64,000 nt of DNA, from the NCBI RefSeq assembly GCF_041925275.1, contig NZ_JBHEUZ010000006.1, positions 186,001 to 250,000 on the forward strand. The letters run 5' to 3'. How positions within the stretch are numbered: the first letter of the stretch is position 1; each line of letters starts with the position of its first letter. Shown one piece after another: positions 25,986 to 35,715 of the stretch. Source of the stretch: Parapedobacter pyrenivorans_A. Lineage in GTDB: Bacteria; Bacteroidota; Bacteroidia; Sphingobacteriales; Sphingobacteriaceae. The position numbers and the translations under genes were made by a program. The notes under the pieces were generated by a model. It saw only the letters and a list, made by a program, of their open reading frames with translations. It made no database searches and was not told the DNA's origin.

Positions 25986-27015
25986 TATCAATTCCAAACT
26001 TATTTACCAATGCATCATATTCGGCTTTGGAGATGGTAATCATGCAACCGTGGCGCACGGATGCCGGCAGGCCATATTTGTCCCACGTTGAATGGAACGT
26101 ATATCCCGATGCCTGGTACCACGGCCCTTCCAACTTATCGGCAATCGACAAGCCATAAGATACGCCAGGGTATTGTTCATAATACATATACCACACCTGG
26201 TTATCGGGCGAAGGGATCAGCATCGGTGCTTCGCGGAAGTTGGGGCTGATGGGTGCCAAGGGTTCTGAATACGGGCCGGTGAGTGCCGGTGCACGTGAGA
26301 TACGGATGGTCTTTCCGGTAGGCCAATACAATGTGGGATACGTTTCGTCTTTGATGACCGCATAATAGTTTCTGCCTACCTTGCGTATAAACACATCGAT
26401 GGTGCCCATGTCCCAATCAAACAATTTGGTGGGATGGTCCGAAAACGACTTGAGGTCCTTGGAAAGCACGTACAGCGTGCGCTGGCTTGCCCAGTAGCGT
26501 TCGGGATCTTCCTTGGTGCCTTCCTTGTGTGGTGTATGCCAGGTAAGGATGTATTGCTGCGACGGCGCATCGAAATACAGCTTTGGCGCGCCGATGCGTT
26601 GCAATGCCTGCGTATATTCGGGCGTACTTTTTAGGTTGGGCGTGTAGGTGCTGTACATTTGCCAATCAATCAAGTCGGCAGATACCCAGATGTTGATATC
26701 CGGCGACGAATCACTGGTGTTCCCAGCTATGTAATACCGGCCATCGTGCCCCTTGCAGATATCGGGATGCCCCCGATACTCGTCAAATACGCGTTTTTTT
26801 CGGTTCAGCGCATGCCAGTGAAGACCATCGGTGCTCACCGAGTAATATAACTTGCCATAATCCCGGTGGGTCATGTGGGCAAACAGGTAGGCCTTGTTTA
26901 CGGCATCCGCGGACTGTTCTACCTGCCCCGGGGGATCGGGTTGCTGGGCGAGGGCTACCATAAAAACCGGAGTCAACAACAGCACAATGCTGGCTTGGAT
27001 TTGCTTCATCATCAT
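25978..27015 (-). CDS. divergent GH43-like five-bladed propeller protein
   Basis: This 345-residue exported protein (signal peptide ending VFMVALAQ) has a glycosidase-type five-bladed propeller. Candidate catalytic residues are Asp in RGHPDICKGHDGRYYIAG, Asp in MGTIDVFIRKVGRNYYAVIK and Glu in FREAPMLIPS. Repeats such as YYSVSTDGLHWHAL and NIWVSADLIDWQMYS support the fold. It is more distant from the other three GH43 proteins and could belong to another GH43 subfamily or a neighbouring family of clan GH-F or GH-J. It lies 42 bases after the beta-helix gene and overlaps the next GH43 start by 8 bases. Periplasmic trimming of arabinose- or xylose-containing glycans is likely. Confidence 0.78.
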   Translation of the reverse strand: MMMKQIQASIVLLLTPVFMVALAQQPDPPGQVEQSADAVNKAYLFAHMTHRDYGKLYYSVSTDGLHWHALNRKKRVFDEYRGHPDICKGHDGRYYIAGNTSDSSPDINIWVSADLIDWQMYSTYTPNLKSTPEYTQALQRIGAPKLYFDAPSQQYILTWHTPHKEGTKEDPERYWASQRTLYVLSKDLKSFSDHPTKLFDWDMGTIDVFIRKVGRNYYAVIKDETYPTLYWPTGKTIRISRAPALTGPYSEPLAPISPNFREAPMLIPSPDNQVWYMYYEQYPGVSYGLSIADKLEGPWYQASGYTFHSTWDKYGLPASVRHGCMITISKAEYDALVNKFGIDNE

Positions 27016-27057
27016 TTTTCAAACTTAGATAAATTCGCCAAGGAATTATTTGGTTTC

Positions 27058-28053
27058 TTAGGGCTCGTAACAAATCGTACCCGTATTTCCCACCATCGTA
27101 TTACCCCATACACCCAAATTTGTCACCAAATAGGGCTTACGTATACTGATGGCGCAACCTTGGCTGTTGGTAATCGTATTGTCGTAGATCTGGCAGCCGT
27201 CGTCAGGTTGGTCAAGGTTATTCTGAAAGCGGATGGCGTGCCCGTATGTTTGGTCTATCGTGCAATTGAATATATTGGCACCGTTGGCCTGATCAATTCC
27301 TATACCACCCACACCCCGATTATACATGTTATTTTTGTAAACCCATACGTTCTCAACAAAGCAATTATGCGATCCGCCATCGATCGTGATTCCTTCCCCC
27401 CCATTTTCATACACTTGGCTGTTCTTGATGTAATTATCCGAACTGCCCCATTGTGAAATCCCAACGATGTAATTGTAATACGCTTTTACCCCTTCTATCC
27501 ATAGTCCATGTGCCTGATGGATTAAAATGCCCGAATGCCCACTATTCCGGAAATGGCTGTTGTATATTTTTGTACCATTACCGAACACACGCATATTCGG
27601 TTCGGGAAGCATCCCTCCATCGATATAGATCCAATCGAAAACATTGTTGATCGCACCCGCATCGACATCGATAACCGACACACCGGCACCCGGTGTGGCC
27701 GACGCTTTTCGCAGACAGCTCGTTGGATTACCGCCACTTTGCTCGCCCCGTATCGTTAAGCCATTTTTGTTGATATGAACGGTACCACTAAAATAATGAT
27801 TACCCGCCATGATAACGATCTCATCTCCCGGGGCAGATTGATTGATCAATGTCTGGAAAGCGCTTGTTTCGTCTGGCCCGTTCAACGCAGGCAGGTACCT
27901 GGTTGTCCCTGCCAATGCAGCCAGCTGATTAATTTCTGTGTTAAAGTCGGCTGCCCGTTCAGCAGTAGAAGACCAGGTCAAAGAATCGGATTTTTCACAG
28001 GCTGCGAACATAACGGCTAACACCGCTAATAAGATAAAAGGCGATTTAAACAT
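27058..28053 (-). CDS. right-handed parallel beta-helix lipoprotein
   Basis: This 331-residue protein has the lipobox FAAC and then a series of beta-helix coils: NHYFSGTVHINKNGLTIRGE, IYNSHFRNSGHSGILIHQAH, GLWIEGVKAYYNYIVGIS, NYIKNSQVYENGGEGITIDG and FNCTIDQTYGHAIRFQN. The opening DEIVIMAGNHYFSGTVHI is typical of pectate-lyase-like or GH28/PL6-like folds. No canonical lyase triad can be assigned by eye, so it could be a polysaccharide lyase, a glycosidase or a binding protein. It lies in the same operon as SusCD and the GH43 genes, 70 bases after the sialidase-fold gene. Surface or periplasmic location follows from the lipobox. Confidence 0.78.
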   Translation of the reverse strand: MFKSPFILLAVLAVMFAACEKSDSLTWSSTAERAADFNTEINQLAALAGTTRYLPALNGPDETSAFQTLINQSAPGDEIVIMAGNHYFSGTVHINKNGLTIRGEQSGGNPTSCLRKASATPGAGVSVIDVDAGAINNVFDWIYIDGGMLPEPNMRVFGNGTKIYNSHFRNSGHSGILIHQAHGLWIEGVKAYYNYIVGISQWGSSDNYIKNSQVYENGGEGITIDGGSHNCFVENVWVYKNNMYNRGVGGIGIDQANGANIFNCTIDQTYGHAIRFQNNLDQPDDGCQIYDNTITNSQGCAISIRKPYLVTNLGVWGNTMVGNTGTICYEP

Positions 28054-28123
28054 AACGATATAATTTCAGGTTTATAAAAGATGTTTACATGACCATATTA
28101 TACTATTACATACACGCGCTTGA

Positions 28124-29344
28124 TTAGTTTTGCTTTATATGCCCCAAAATCATCCAAGCGCCAATACTCCCTCCTTCCATATTGGAAGCTGAGGTTGCCA
28201 CAACGGTATTTTGATCCCAAACGGCGATAGCATTCCACTTGGCTTCCCGCTCTATCGACACAGGGAAGGGCTGGCTGTTTATCCTGAAATTGCGGCCGTT
28301 GGCATCACCGATGGCAACTTCCATGGTAGATTTCTCCCAATCATTCGTGCGGCCCCTGGTGGTTTGGTAAGAGAGCAAGATTTCGCCCGAAGGCAGCCGC
28401 GTTAGATAGGGCGCACCGGCATACACATCATCGGGCAGCGACGTGGTCAATGCATATTCCCTTAGCGGCGAGGCGCCATATACCGGGTCTACCCAATTAT
28501 TTTCTACCGATGAGCGAACAATATAGGGTTTAAACTGCCCTACTTTATTGTCTTCGATCGCCACTAAGATCTCGTTTCCGACCAACAACGGAACGGGCAT
28601 GCCGTCCCGGCGCCCTTGGCGGAAGCTGACGGTACGGGGTTCACGCTCCCATGTCAACCCGTTACTACGGGATTCCAACACCGAAATTTCCTGCTCGCTA
28701 GATGCGGTATATGGTTTCTCATTGGCAAAATATAGCTGCAACGTGCCATCGGGCAGCTGCAAAAATGACGGTTCCCAACACCCGTCTGAAAAGCGGGGTT
28801 CCGCCTCGAATACGACCTCGGGCTCCGACCAGGTATATCCACCATCTTCACTTCGGCTTATGGCTATTGAAAAGGGCGTGTACTCATCGCGCGAAGGGCG
28901 GTAATTACAGGCAGCAACCAACCAGCCGTTTTCCAGCATCACCAGCTCCGGATTAGCCGTATTCACGCTGGTCGTTCCCTTATCGGTAACCACATCGTGT
29001 TTGCGGAAAAGAATCAGCGGGTCCGTCCATGACAACGCCTCGTCTGATGACATGATAAGCTCTATGTTGCCATCGGCTTCGTACACGGCCAATGCCCGGC
29101 CATCCGCCAAGCGCTTAACCCGTGGGTAACCAGCATACGAAAGATGCCGGTTACCTGCAGGGGCTAACCTTTGCAGTGTACTGATATCCCATTCGATGGT
29201 CAATCCTTTCGCTGCCGTCGTATCCACTTGGTCAACGACATCGGGTTCCTTCACCGTATTCTTGGCACAAGAAACACTGATCAATATACCGAGAAATGCG
29301 TTAGCCAACATTGCCATCAATGAATACACATTACCACCCTTCAT
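28124..29344 (-). CDS. sialidase-fold (BNR repeat) glycosidase lipoprotein, GH33/GH93-like
   Basis: This protein of about 406 residues has a lipoprotein signal (lipobox SVSC) and a six-bladed sialidase-type propeller. Asp-box motifs are visible in SEDGGYTWSEP, and degenerate ones in SSDEALSWTDP and SRSNGLTWERE. An N-terminal Arg in YPRVKRLADGRALAVYEADG and later GAPYLTRLPSGEILLSYQTT fit the fold. The setting among GH43 enzymes suggests an exo-arabinanase-like (GH93) role, but a sialidase or another exo-glycosidase is not excluded. I use the ATG at 29344, which overlaps the SusD stop by 14 bases; ATGs at 29317 and 29377 are alternatives. Confidence 0.8.
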   Translation of the reverse strand: MKGGNVYSLMAMLANAFLGILISVSCAKNTVKEPDVVDQVDTTAAKGLTIEWDISTLQRLAPAGNRHLSYAGYPRVKRLADGRALAVYEADGNIELIMSSDEALSWTDPLILFRKHDVVTDKGTTSVNTANPELVMLENGWLVAACNYRPSRDEYTPFSIAISRSEDGGYTWSEPEVVFEAEPRFSDGCWEPSFLQLPDGTLQLYFANEKPYTASSEQEISVLESRSNGLTWEREPRTVSFRQGRRDGMPVPLLVGNEILVAIEDNKVGQFKPYIVRSSVENNWVDPVYGASPLREYALTTSLPDDVYAGAPYLTRLPSGEILLSYQTTRGRTNDWEKSTMEVAIGDANGRNFRINSQPFPVSIEREAKWNAIAVWDQNTVVATSASNMEGGSIGAWMILGHIKQN

Positions 29345-31130
29345 TCTGTACCAAATCAGGGTTAATATCCCGTTCATTCTGCGGCATGGGCCACAAGTAG
29401 TGTTTGGGAGCTATAAACACCCGATTATCAATCACGATACGTTGGTAATAGCTATCATCCTGTAACGAGGTACCTGCATTGATGTTCATGCCGTACACCT
29501 GTCCGTTATCGGTTTGTTCAGCAATTTTCCAACGGTGCGTATCGAAATACCGATGGGTTTCGAATGCAAATTCGACCCTACGCTCATGCCTGATCCGCTC
29601 CCGCATTTCATCCTTTGACAGGTCCGCAGGCAACGCCGGCATCCCTGACCGATCGCGAATGGCGTTGACATACTCGTAAACCTGTGCAACGGGGCCCTGC
29701 GCTTCGTTCATCGCCTCCGCCAAGTTCAGGTACAATTCACCCAAACGGAAAAATATCCACGTATTCGGAATCCACCTCCCTTGAGGAATATTGACCGTGG
29801 GGCCAGACATTTTCTTCATCGTGTAACCGGAGACCGAAAAATCGGGGCCACCTTTGCCTTTACCATCCGCGCCGGTAAGGTAGAACCTGAGGGTCGTCTC
29901 CCTCCAAACCTGGCCATTGTAGTTGATGCTGGCATAAAAACGGGGATCACGATTCACGTACATATTGCGTTGGCCCGCCAACCAGGTACCAGACGGCCCA
30001 TCTTCAGTAGCATATCCGGATTCGACATAACCCGATGCCGCGTTGATGATCGGCGAACCATCGGCGTTGTACCCCAATATGGGCCGCTCACCGTTCCGCA
30101 TCTCATAGGCATCCACAAGGCCTTGCGTAGGGCAGTAGCCAGACCAGCCTCCCAAACTGGTGGGTGTAGTGAGGCGTTCCAAGAAATCCCAATTCCCCTG
30201 GTTCCGGGCAAACAACACCTCGTCATTCCACGTTTCCAGAAAAACGTTCTGATAGTTCAACACCGGATTGCCACTTGGATCTTTGAACAGTTTATATCCA
30301 GCCCCAGACGCTGCGGTGATGGCTGCTTGTGCCGCAGTGGCAGCTGCTTGCCATTTTGATTCGTCGTAAGTAGCGGGAATCAATTGGGTGCCGTCGGGGT
30401 TTTGCATCTTTGCATAATCAGCATTGCCATTCCATAGCGGACTTGCTGCGTAGAGTAATAACCGCGACTTCAGCGCCAAAGCGGCCGCGGCCGTAGCATG
30501 GCCATACATATCGGTGGTCAGCCTGAGCTGGAGCAGTTCGGCCGCCTTATCGCAATCGGCGGCGATAAAATCAACACACTCGCCAATTGGACGCCTAACA
30601 AATTGCTTGAAATCGGCATCGGTAGACACAGAAACATCCAACAACGGAATCGGCCCGTATGTACGCAAGAGCCAAAAATGATAAAAGGCCCTCAAGAAAT
30701 AGGCTTCCCCTTTCCAGCGCTGTTTCAGGTTCGCATCAAACGATGCTCCATCGATGCGTTCTAAAAACAGGTTTGCCTTACGGACACCTTGGTAGCTCGC
30801 ATCCCAAATATTGGTAGGCGTATTCACGGGGTTCCATGCACCCGCATTCATCTGTTGGGCAAACGGATAGGTCCATGTGATCTTCATCTCGTCCGCAGCA
30901 CAAACAAACGGATTTCGTGCCCAGTTTTCATTGAAGCTCCCTTCTTCCGGAAGATTGCTATAAATGTTATTCAAGAACTGTTCCGTGTAATTCCTATTTG
31001 CGAACACATCGTCCAATGACAAGTCTTCGTCGGGTGTTTTATCGAGGTAGTCCTTTTCACAGGACGTAACGGTGAATGCGAGCCCCACGAACACCAATAG
31101 TTGTATATATGATTTAGCTTTCATTGCCAT
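29331..31130 (-). CDS. SusD/RagB-like glycan-binding lipoprotein
   Basis: This 599-residue surface lipoprotein has the lipobox TVTSC followed by EKDYLDKTPDEDLSLDDVFA. SusD blocks include GEAYFLRAFYHFWLLRTYGP, IPLLDVSVSTDADFKQFVRR and the C-terminal RHERRVEFAFETHRYFDTHR. It starts 11 bases after the SusC stop and should form the lid of that transporter. The operon continues into the sialidase-fold, beta-helix and GH43 genes, so its ligand is probably an arabinose- or xylose-rich glycan. Confidence 0.95.
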   Translation of the reverse strand: MAMKAKSYIQLLVFVGLAFTVTSCEKDYLDKTPDEDLSLDDVFANRNYTEQFLNNIYSNLPEEGSFNENWARNPFVCAADEMKITWTYPFAQQMNAGAWNPVNTPTNIWDASYQGVRKANLFLERIDGASFDANLKQRWKGEAYFLRAFYHFWLLRTYGPIPLLDVSVSTDADFKQFVRRPIGECVDFIAADCDKAAELLQLRLTTDMYGHATAAAALALKSRLLLYAASPLWNGNADYAKMQNPDGTQLIPATYDESKWQAAATAAQAAITAASGAGYKLFKDPSGNPVLNYQNVFLETWNDEVLFARNQGNWDFLERLTTPTSLGGWSGYCPTQGLVDAYEMRNGERPILGYNADGSPIINAASGYVESGYATEDGPSGTWLAGQRNMYVNRDPRFYASINYNGQVWRETTLRFYLTGADGKGKGGPDFSVSGYTMKKMSGPTVNIPQGRWIPNTWIFFRLGELYLNLAEAMNEAQGPVAQVYEYVNAIRDRSGMPALPADLSKDEMRERIRHERRVEFAFETHRYFDTHRWKIAEQTDNGQVYGMNINAGTSLQDDSYYQRIVIDNRVFIAPKHYLWPMPQNERDINPDLVQNEGW

Positions 31131-31141
31131 TCTGAAAAAAG

Positions 31142-34100
31142 TTAAAAATTAATCTGAAACCCTAGGTTGTAGGTAGCTTGGATCGGATAGTATCCGGTGC
31201 CGCTATCCGACTCCGGATCAACAATCTTCAGCGAATCCCATAAGGCCAGGTTCATGCCGTTCAAAAACAAACGCGTAGAACCGATGCCCCAACGTTTCAT
31301 CAAATCAGGCATAAAGTCATAACCAATCTCCGCGTTCTTTAAGCGTAAGTAACTTCCATTGCGCTCCCAAAAAGTAGACTGGACGTAATTGTTCGGACTT
31401 GTACCGTTGATAATCCGTGGATAGGTAGCATCGGGATTGTCTGCTGTCCAGCGGTTATCGTAATATTCACGCATCACGTTATACGACCCCAGGTTGTCAC
31501 TGAATGGCCACATCACATTGCCTTGTAGGAAAAAGCTCGTACGTGCTGCACCGGCAAAAAATAAACTCAAATCCACGCCTTTCCAGGCAATCGTTCCGCC
31601 GAAACCATACATGATTTCGGGTGTCCGCGCATACCCTATGGCCTGTCTATCGTAACTGTTGATTACGTTATCGCCATTTAAATCCTTGTACTTGATATCG
31701 CCCGGCCGGACCGTTTCGGTCAATTCCTGCTTAGGGCTATTGGCGATGTCTGCGTCGTCTTTAAATAATCCCAATGCTACATACCCGAAGGGCTGGTCTA
31801 TTGGAAGGCCGGCTTCTGACAGGTAATCATAAGCCGGCGTGGGTTGATCGTTATATTCAATGCGGTTCCGTGCAAATGATAGCGTACCTCTCAACGAGTA
31901 AAATAACCCGTTCTGCAAGGAGTTTTTAAATTCCAATTGCCCTTCTACCCCTCTATTCAACACACGCCCCAGGTTACCGTAGGGAACGGACCCGCCACCA
32001 TACCCGGCATACGATGGGATCTGTTCCCGTTGGATAAGAATCCCGTCGCGCAGTTCCCTGAACGCATCCACTTGCAATACCAACTTGTCATCCCACAGAC
32101 CTAAATCGAAACCGAGGTTCGTTTTGAGTGATGTTTCCCAAGTCAGGTTTTCGTAGCCAGTCTGCGCTTCGGCAAATCCATTGAAGTAGGCCTCGCCACT
32201 TTCGCCATAACGGTAACCCGTTGTGCTCCTATTCACCGTACTGAGGTATAAGAACCTGGAACCGCCCACCGCATCATTACCTACCTTACCATACGAGCCT
32301 CTTATTTTCAAGCTATTGACAGCATCCAATCCCCAAAATGCTTCGTTAGACACAATCCAGCCGGCAGATATGGAAGGGAAAAAGCCGTACCGCTTACCTT
32401 TCGGGAAGTTTTCGCTTCCATTATAACCCGCGTTAAACTCAACAAGGTAACGCTCGGCGAAATTGTAGGTCAAACGCGCTGCGACACCTTGCCTCCGGTA
32501 AGGGATATTATTGATTGAACTCCCGGCAGTCAAATCGATGTATTCGCGCCTATTGCCCAAAAACATACCCGAAAGATGATGCGATCCAAAATCATTATCA
32601 TAGTTTAAACCTACTTCATAGTAAAGTGCTTGATTGCCGGTCTCATTCCTTGTATACCCCAACGACTGTTCTTCCCGGTACACTTGGTACATGTCTTCTC
32701 CGCTTACGGGATCCACACCCAAGTATTGTTTAACGGGGTACACCTTGTTCCGGATCACATGGGTCGCTGCGTAGCGGTCGAAAGAGAACAATCCGCGAAC
32801 AGACAACCCTTTGGTCACCTGTTCCGATAAATCCCACTTTGAACTGAATGTACCCTGCAACGTACTTCTATCCTGACGCTCGTATCCGGATTGGGTTACC
32901 AATGCCCACGGGTTGGAGCCAAGAAATGCCAAAACGCCACCGGGGGTACCATCCGGGTTTTGTACAGGGAACCAAGTAGGAGGCGTCTGCCGCAATGCGC
33001 TCCAGATGGTAGGGGCGCCCACACCGGGGTAATGACCTTTCTGGATAACCGCCCCGAGACCGAGCGACAACACGAGATTCTTGGAAAGATCAACGTCTAC
33101 ATTGGAGCGGAAATTATACCGGTTAACCTTCGGATTGCTGTTGTAATCATTCAGGTTACTTTCCTTATAGATGCCGCTTTGCTGGGTAAACCCTGTGTTT
33201 ATAAAATAACGGGTAAATTCATTCCCCCCGGAAATACTCAGGTTATTGATGGATTGGGAGGTGTTTTTCCGGAAAATTTCATCCACCCAATTTACGCTGG
33301 GATAGAGATAGGGGTCGCTACCGGTACGGAATTTTTCCAACTCCTCGTTGGTATAGCGTGCCGATAACTCCACATTGGCCAATGCTTCGTTCACCAACGA
33401 CGCATATTCATAACCGTTAATATAGTCGGGCAGCCTTTTACTTTGCAGCATGGCATTCTCTACCCGTAACGTAACCTTGGGCTTCCCTTGCACACCCCGC
33501 TTGGTATTGATCAAGATGACACCATTGGCACCCCGCACGCCGTATACCGCAGTGGCGGAGGCATCTTTCAATACGGAAAAACTCTCTATTTCCTGCGCAT
33601 TCACCAGGTTCATGTCGCGCTCCACACCATCGACCAGGATCAGCGGAGTCCGGCCTACCCATGTACCGAATCCGCGGATGTAAACCGCGGCTGCATCGTA
33701 TCCGGGTTCACCCGACGACTGGCGGGTGATGATGCCGGGCAACTTACCACCAATCGAATTCGAAAGAGAAGGCGTTGAAGCCTCTTGGATGGATTTCACG
33801 GATACCGTAGATACCGCACCGGTTACGGTCACTTTCTTCTGTGTCCCGAACCCTACCACCACCACTTCATCCAATCGGCTCTGTTCTTCGTCAAATTTGA
33901 GGGTGAATACCTGTTCGCGAGCGCTTCCTACCACTACCTGCAGGGGAAAATACCCTTGGTAGGAGATTTGTATGGTGGTCGAATTGGACGGCACTTCCAA
34001 TAGAAACTTCCCATCCACACCAGCCACGGTGCCCTGGTCGGTATTCAAAATCTTTACGGACGCGCCCGGTAACGGAGCCCCTTGCTCATCCACTACTTGC

Positions 34101-34258
34101 CCATTCAGTACGTATTGCGCGTAAGCATCCGTATGCATGGCCATGCAGGCCAACGCAGTGAATAACAGCAGCGGTATTCTTCGATAACCAAACCGGCAGT
34201 TGGCCAATATCCTATGCCAACAGACCAGAAAAAAATAATCGTGATTAACCATTTTCAT
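31142..34258 (-). CDS. SusC/RagA-like TonB-dependent receptor
   Basis: This 1038-residue receptor has an extended N-terminus before the signal core (IPLLLFTALACMAMHTDAYA), a regulatory-like domain (VLNGQVVDEQGAPLPGASVK), the TonB-box-like SRLDEVVVVGFGTQKKVTVT, a plug (TPLILVDGVERDMN, FSVLKDASATAVYGVRGANG) and a barrel ending YNLGFQINF. No STN domain is present, so control should come from cytosolic or hybrid sensors rather than FecR. It opens the glycan-utilisation operon that continues to 25005. The upstream gap holds an interrupted hairpin (34308-34341) after the GH-A glycosidase gene. Confidence 0.95.
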   Translation of the reverse strand: MKMVNHDYFFLVCWHRILANCRFGYRRIPLLLFTALACMAMHTDAYAQYVLNGQVVDEQGAPLPGASVKILNTDQGTVAGVDGKFLLEVPSNSTTIQISYQGYFPLQVVVGSAREQVFTLKFDEEQSRLDEVVVVGFGTQKKVTVTGAVSTVSVKSIQEASTPSLSNSIGGKLPGIITRQSSGEPGYDAAAVYIRGFGTWVGRTPLILVDGVERDMNLVNAQEIESFSVLKDASATAVYGVRGANGVILINTKRGVQGKPKVTLRVENAMLQSKRLPDYINGYEYASLVNEALANVELSARYTNEELEKFRTGSDPYLYPSVNWVDEIFRKNTSQSINNLSISGGNEFTRYFINTGFTQQSGIYKESNLNDYNSNPKVNRYNFRSNVDVDLSKNLVLSLGLGAVIQKGHYPGVGAPTIWSALRQTPPTWFPVQNPDGTPGGVLAFLGSNPWALVTQSGYERQDRSTLQGTFSSKWDLSEQVTKGLSVRGLFSFDRYAATHVIRNKVYPVKQYLGVDPVSGEDMYQVYREEQSLGYTRNETGNQALYYEVGLNYDNDFGSHHLSGMFLGNRREYIDLTAGSSINNIPYRRQGVAARLTYNFAERYLVEFNAGYNGSENFPKGKRYGFFPSISAGWIVSNEAFWGLDAVNSLKIRGSYGKVGNDAVGGSRFLYLSTVNRSTTGYRYGESGEAYFNGFAEAQTGYENLTWETSLKTNLGFDLGLWDDKLVLQVDAFRELRDGILIQREQIPSYAGYGGGSVPYGNLGRVLNRGVEGQLEFKNSLQNGLFYSLRGTLSFARNRIEYNDQPTPAYDYLSEAGLPIDQPFGYVALGLFKDDADIANSPKQELTETVRPGDIKYKDLNGDNVINSYDRQAIGYARTPEIMYGFGGTIAWKGVDLSLFFAGAARTSFFLQGNVMWPFSDNLGSYNVMREYYDNRWTADNPDATYPRIINGTSPNNYVQSTFWERNGSYLRLKNAEIGYDFMPDLMKRWGIGSTRLFLNGMNLALWDSLKIVDPESDSGTGYYPIQATYNLGFQINF

Positions 34259-34307
34259 AATTATTAGCTTTTATATGTTGAATGTTAGTTTTTAATTGAT
34301 AGCGCGG

Positions 34308-34341
34308 TCGCGGCACCCACCGGAAATCATGCAGGCCGCGA
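34308..34341 (-). other. interrupted GC-rich inverted repeat
   Basis: tcgcggc (34308-34314) and gccgcga (34335-34341) can pair across 20 nt between the GH-A glycosidase stop and the SusC start. No T-run follows. It may be a weak attenuator. Confidence 0.25.
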
Positions 34342-34344
34342 GCC

Positions 34345-35493
34345 TTATTCGCTCTTAAGCATCGATTTGATCAATTCGACTTCTTCCTGTTTGTACGGGC
34401 TACCGTCACCGCGGAAAATATCATGGAACCATAGCGTCGGCTCATCCGTGTAGGTTTTGGTCCAACTATCCCATGGATAGATGGTCTGCGTCTTCCCATC
34501 TACAAACCCCCAGTTAAACATGGCTACATCATACTTCTTGGCAATCGGCAGGAAGCCTTCAAACGTGCTACCATTGGGGCGTGCCATGTACTCGGTGCAC
34601 CACAGCGGCTTATTGTAGCGCTGCAGCTGCTGTATGCGCTTTTCAAAATCTTCGGGCGCATCGTAGTTATGGAAACTGATGATATCCGACTGCTCGATCT
34701 GCAGTTTTTCGATAGGCTTCAACCCTGCGTGGGTAGACCAATCGCCCGCCCAGATGCCCGACGTGAGCGGCTGTGAGGGGTCTGCTGCCCGTGCCCACGC
34801 GAACGCCTGCTCCAACAGCGGCAACACGTAGTCTACCTTATCCTTGATCTCCACGGCCTCGTAAGAAGGGCCGGTCATGTTATCGGGTTCGTTCCATATG
34901 TCCCAACCCAGAATACGTTTGTCATTGGCAAAATGGGTTACGATGCCTTTCACATAGCGTTGCAAACGCGGATACTGCGTGCTGTCCTTGAGCACATGCT
35001 GCCCCGGGCTCTGCACCCACCCCGAGTTATGCACATGTGGTTGGGGGGCACGCTGTTTGCCGGCTGCCGGAAATGGATCCCAGCAGGAATCGAAGAACAC
35101 GAGCAACGGCCGGATGCCGTGCTTATCGGCCAAACGCAGGAAATGGTCTATCCGGGTAATGAAACCCGTGGAATCTTCCTCGTATGGCAGGTCATGCAGG
35201 TAAACACGGGCCGTGTTCATACCGAGATCGGCAGCCCACCCCAGTTCTTCGTCGATGGTTTCCGGATCGAAGGTTTCTTCCTGCCACATCTCCAACTGGT
35301 TAATGGCCGTGGCCGGTGTGTAGTTTGGCCCTACAAGCCAACCTTGCTCAGCCTGCCAGGCATTGGCCTCCTCGGCCGTCCAGATGCCCCTCGGCAATTC
35401 AGTGTCAATGCTGGTGTTACCGCTCTGGCAACTGCACAGTAAGGTAAGGAACGTGGAGAAAATCAAAAATGTACTGGTAATCCGTTTACTCAT
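34345..35493 (-). CDS. clan GH-A (GH5-like) glycosidase lipoprotein
   Basis: This 382-residue lipoprotein (lipobox LLCSC) has a TIM-barrel glycosidase domain. LGMNTARVYLHDLPYEEDS and HGIRPLLVFFDSCWDPFP give early strands; the acid/base Glu is in GWDIWNEPDN and the nucleophile Glu in KPLWCTEYMA. Length and spacing fit GH5-like or related retaining enzymes often annotated as cellulase-family or xylanase. The gene lies between the HTCS gene (divergent) and the SusCD operon, 86 bases before SusC on the same strand. An endo- or exo-acting role on the same glycan is likely, but substrate cannot be told from sequence. Confidence 0.85.
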   Translation of the reverse strand: MSKRITSTFLIFSTFLTLLCSCQSGNTSIDTELPRGIWTAEEANAWQAEQGWLVGPNYTPATAINQLEMWQEETFDPETIDEELGWAADLGMNTARVYLHDLPYEEDSTGFITRIDHFLRLADKHGIRPLLVFFDSCWDPFPAAGKQRAPQPHVHNSGWVQSPGQHVLKDSTQYPRLQRYVKGIVTHFANDKRILGWDIWNEPDNMTGPSYEAVEIKDKVDYVLPLLEQAFAWARAADPSQPLTSGIWAGDWSTHAGLKPIEKLQIEQSDIISFHNYDAPEDFEKRIQQLQRYNKPLWCTEYMARPNGSTFEGFLPIAKKYDVAMFNWGFVDGKTQTIYPWDSWTKTYTDEPTLWFHDIFRGDGSPYKQEEVELIKSMLKSE

Positions 35494-35680
35494 TGGCGTA
35501 TCATTTGGTTAATAAATCGGCACTGTGCCTTCTTCTCCACAAATCACGGCATTATCGCTACCGGCTGTTATACCAATTTGTTTCAATCTTTCTCTATTTT
35601 GTCTCATTGGAATTGCCTGCCTTGATACGCACAACCTTCGCCACGAGTTTTTATATTATCTTGCAGCATTAATTTACCAT

Positions 35681-35688
35681 TATCTTTG
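35681..35688 (+). promoter_or_regulatory. candidate -7 box of the HTCS gene
   Basis: TATCTTTG matches TAnnTTTG and ends 27 bases before the HTCS ATG. A TTG occurs 17 bases further upstream, a short spacing for the -33 element. Confidence 0.45.
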
Positions 35689-35715
35689 GCTACCAATTAT
35701 GGGTTGGGTTAACTG

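Noticed and set aside
35537..35546. Fourth copy of the conserved promoter element (ccacaaatca) before the GH-A glycosidase
   Set aside because: Only the short outer element is partly matched; the 43-bp block and the spaced -7 box are absent.
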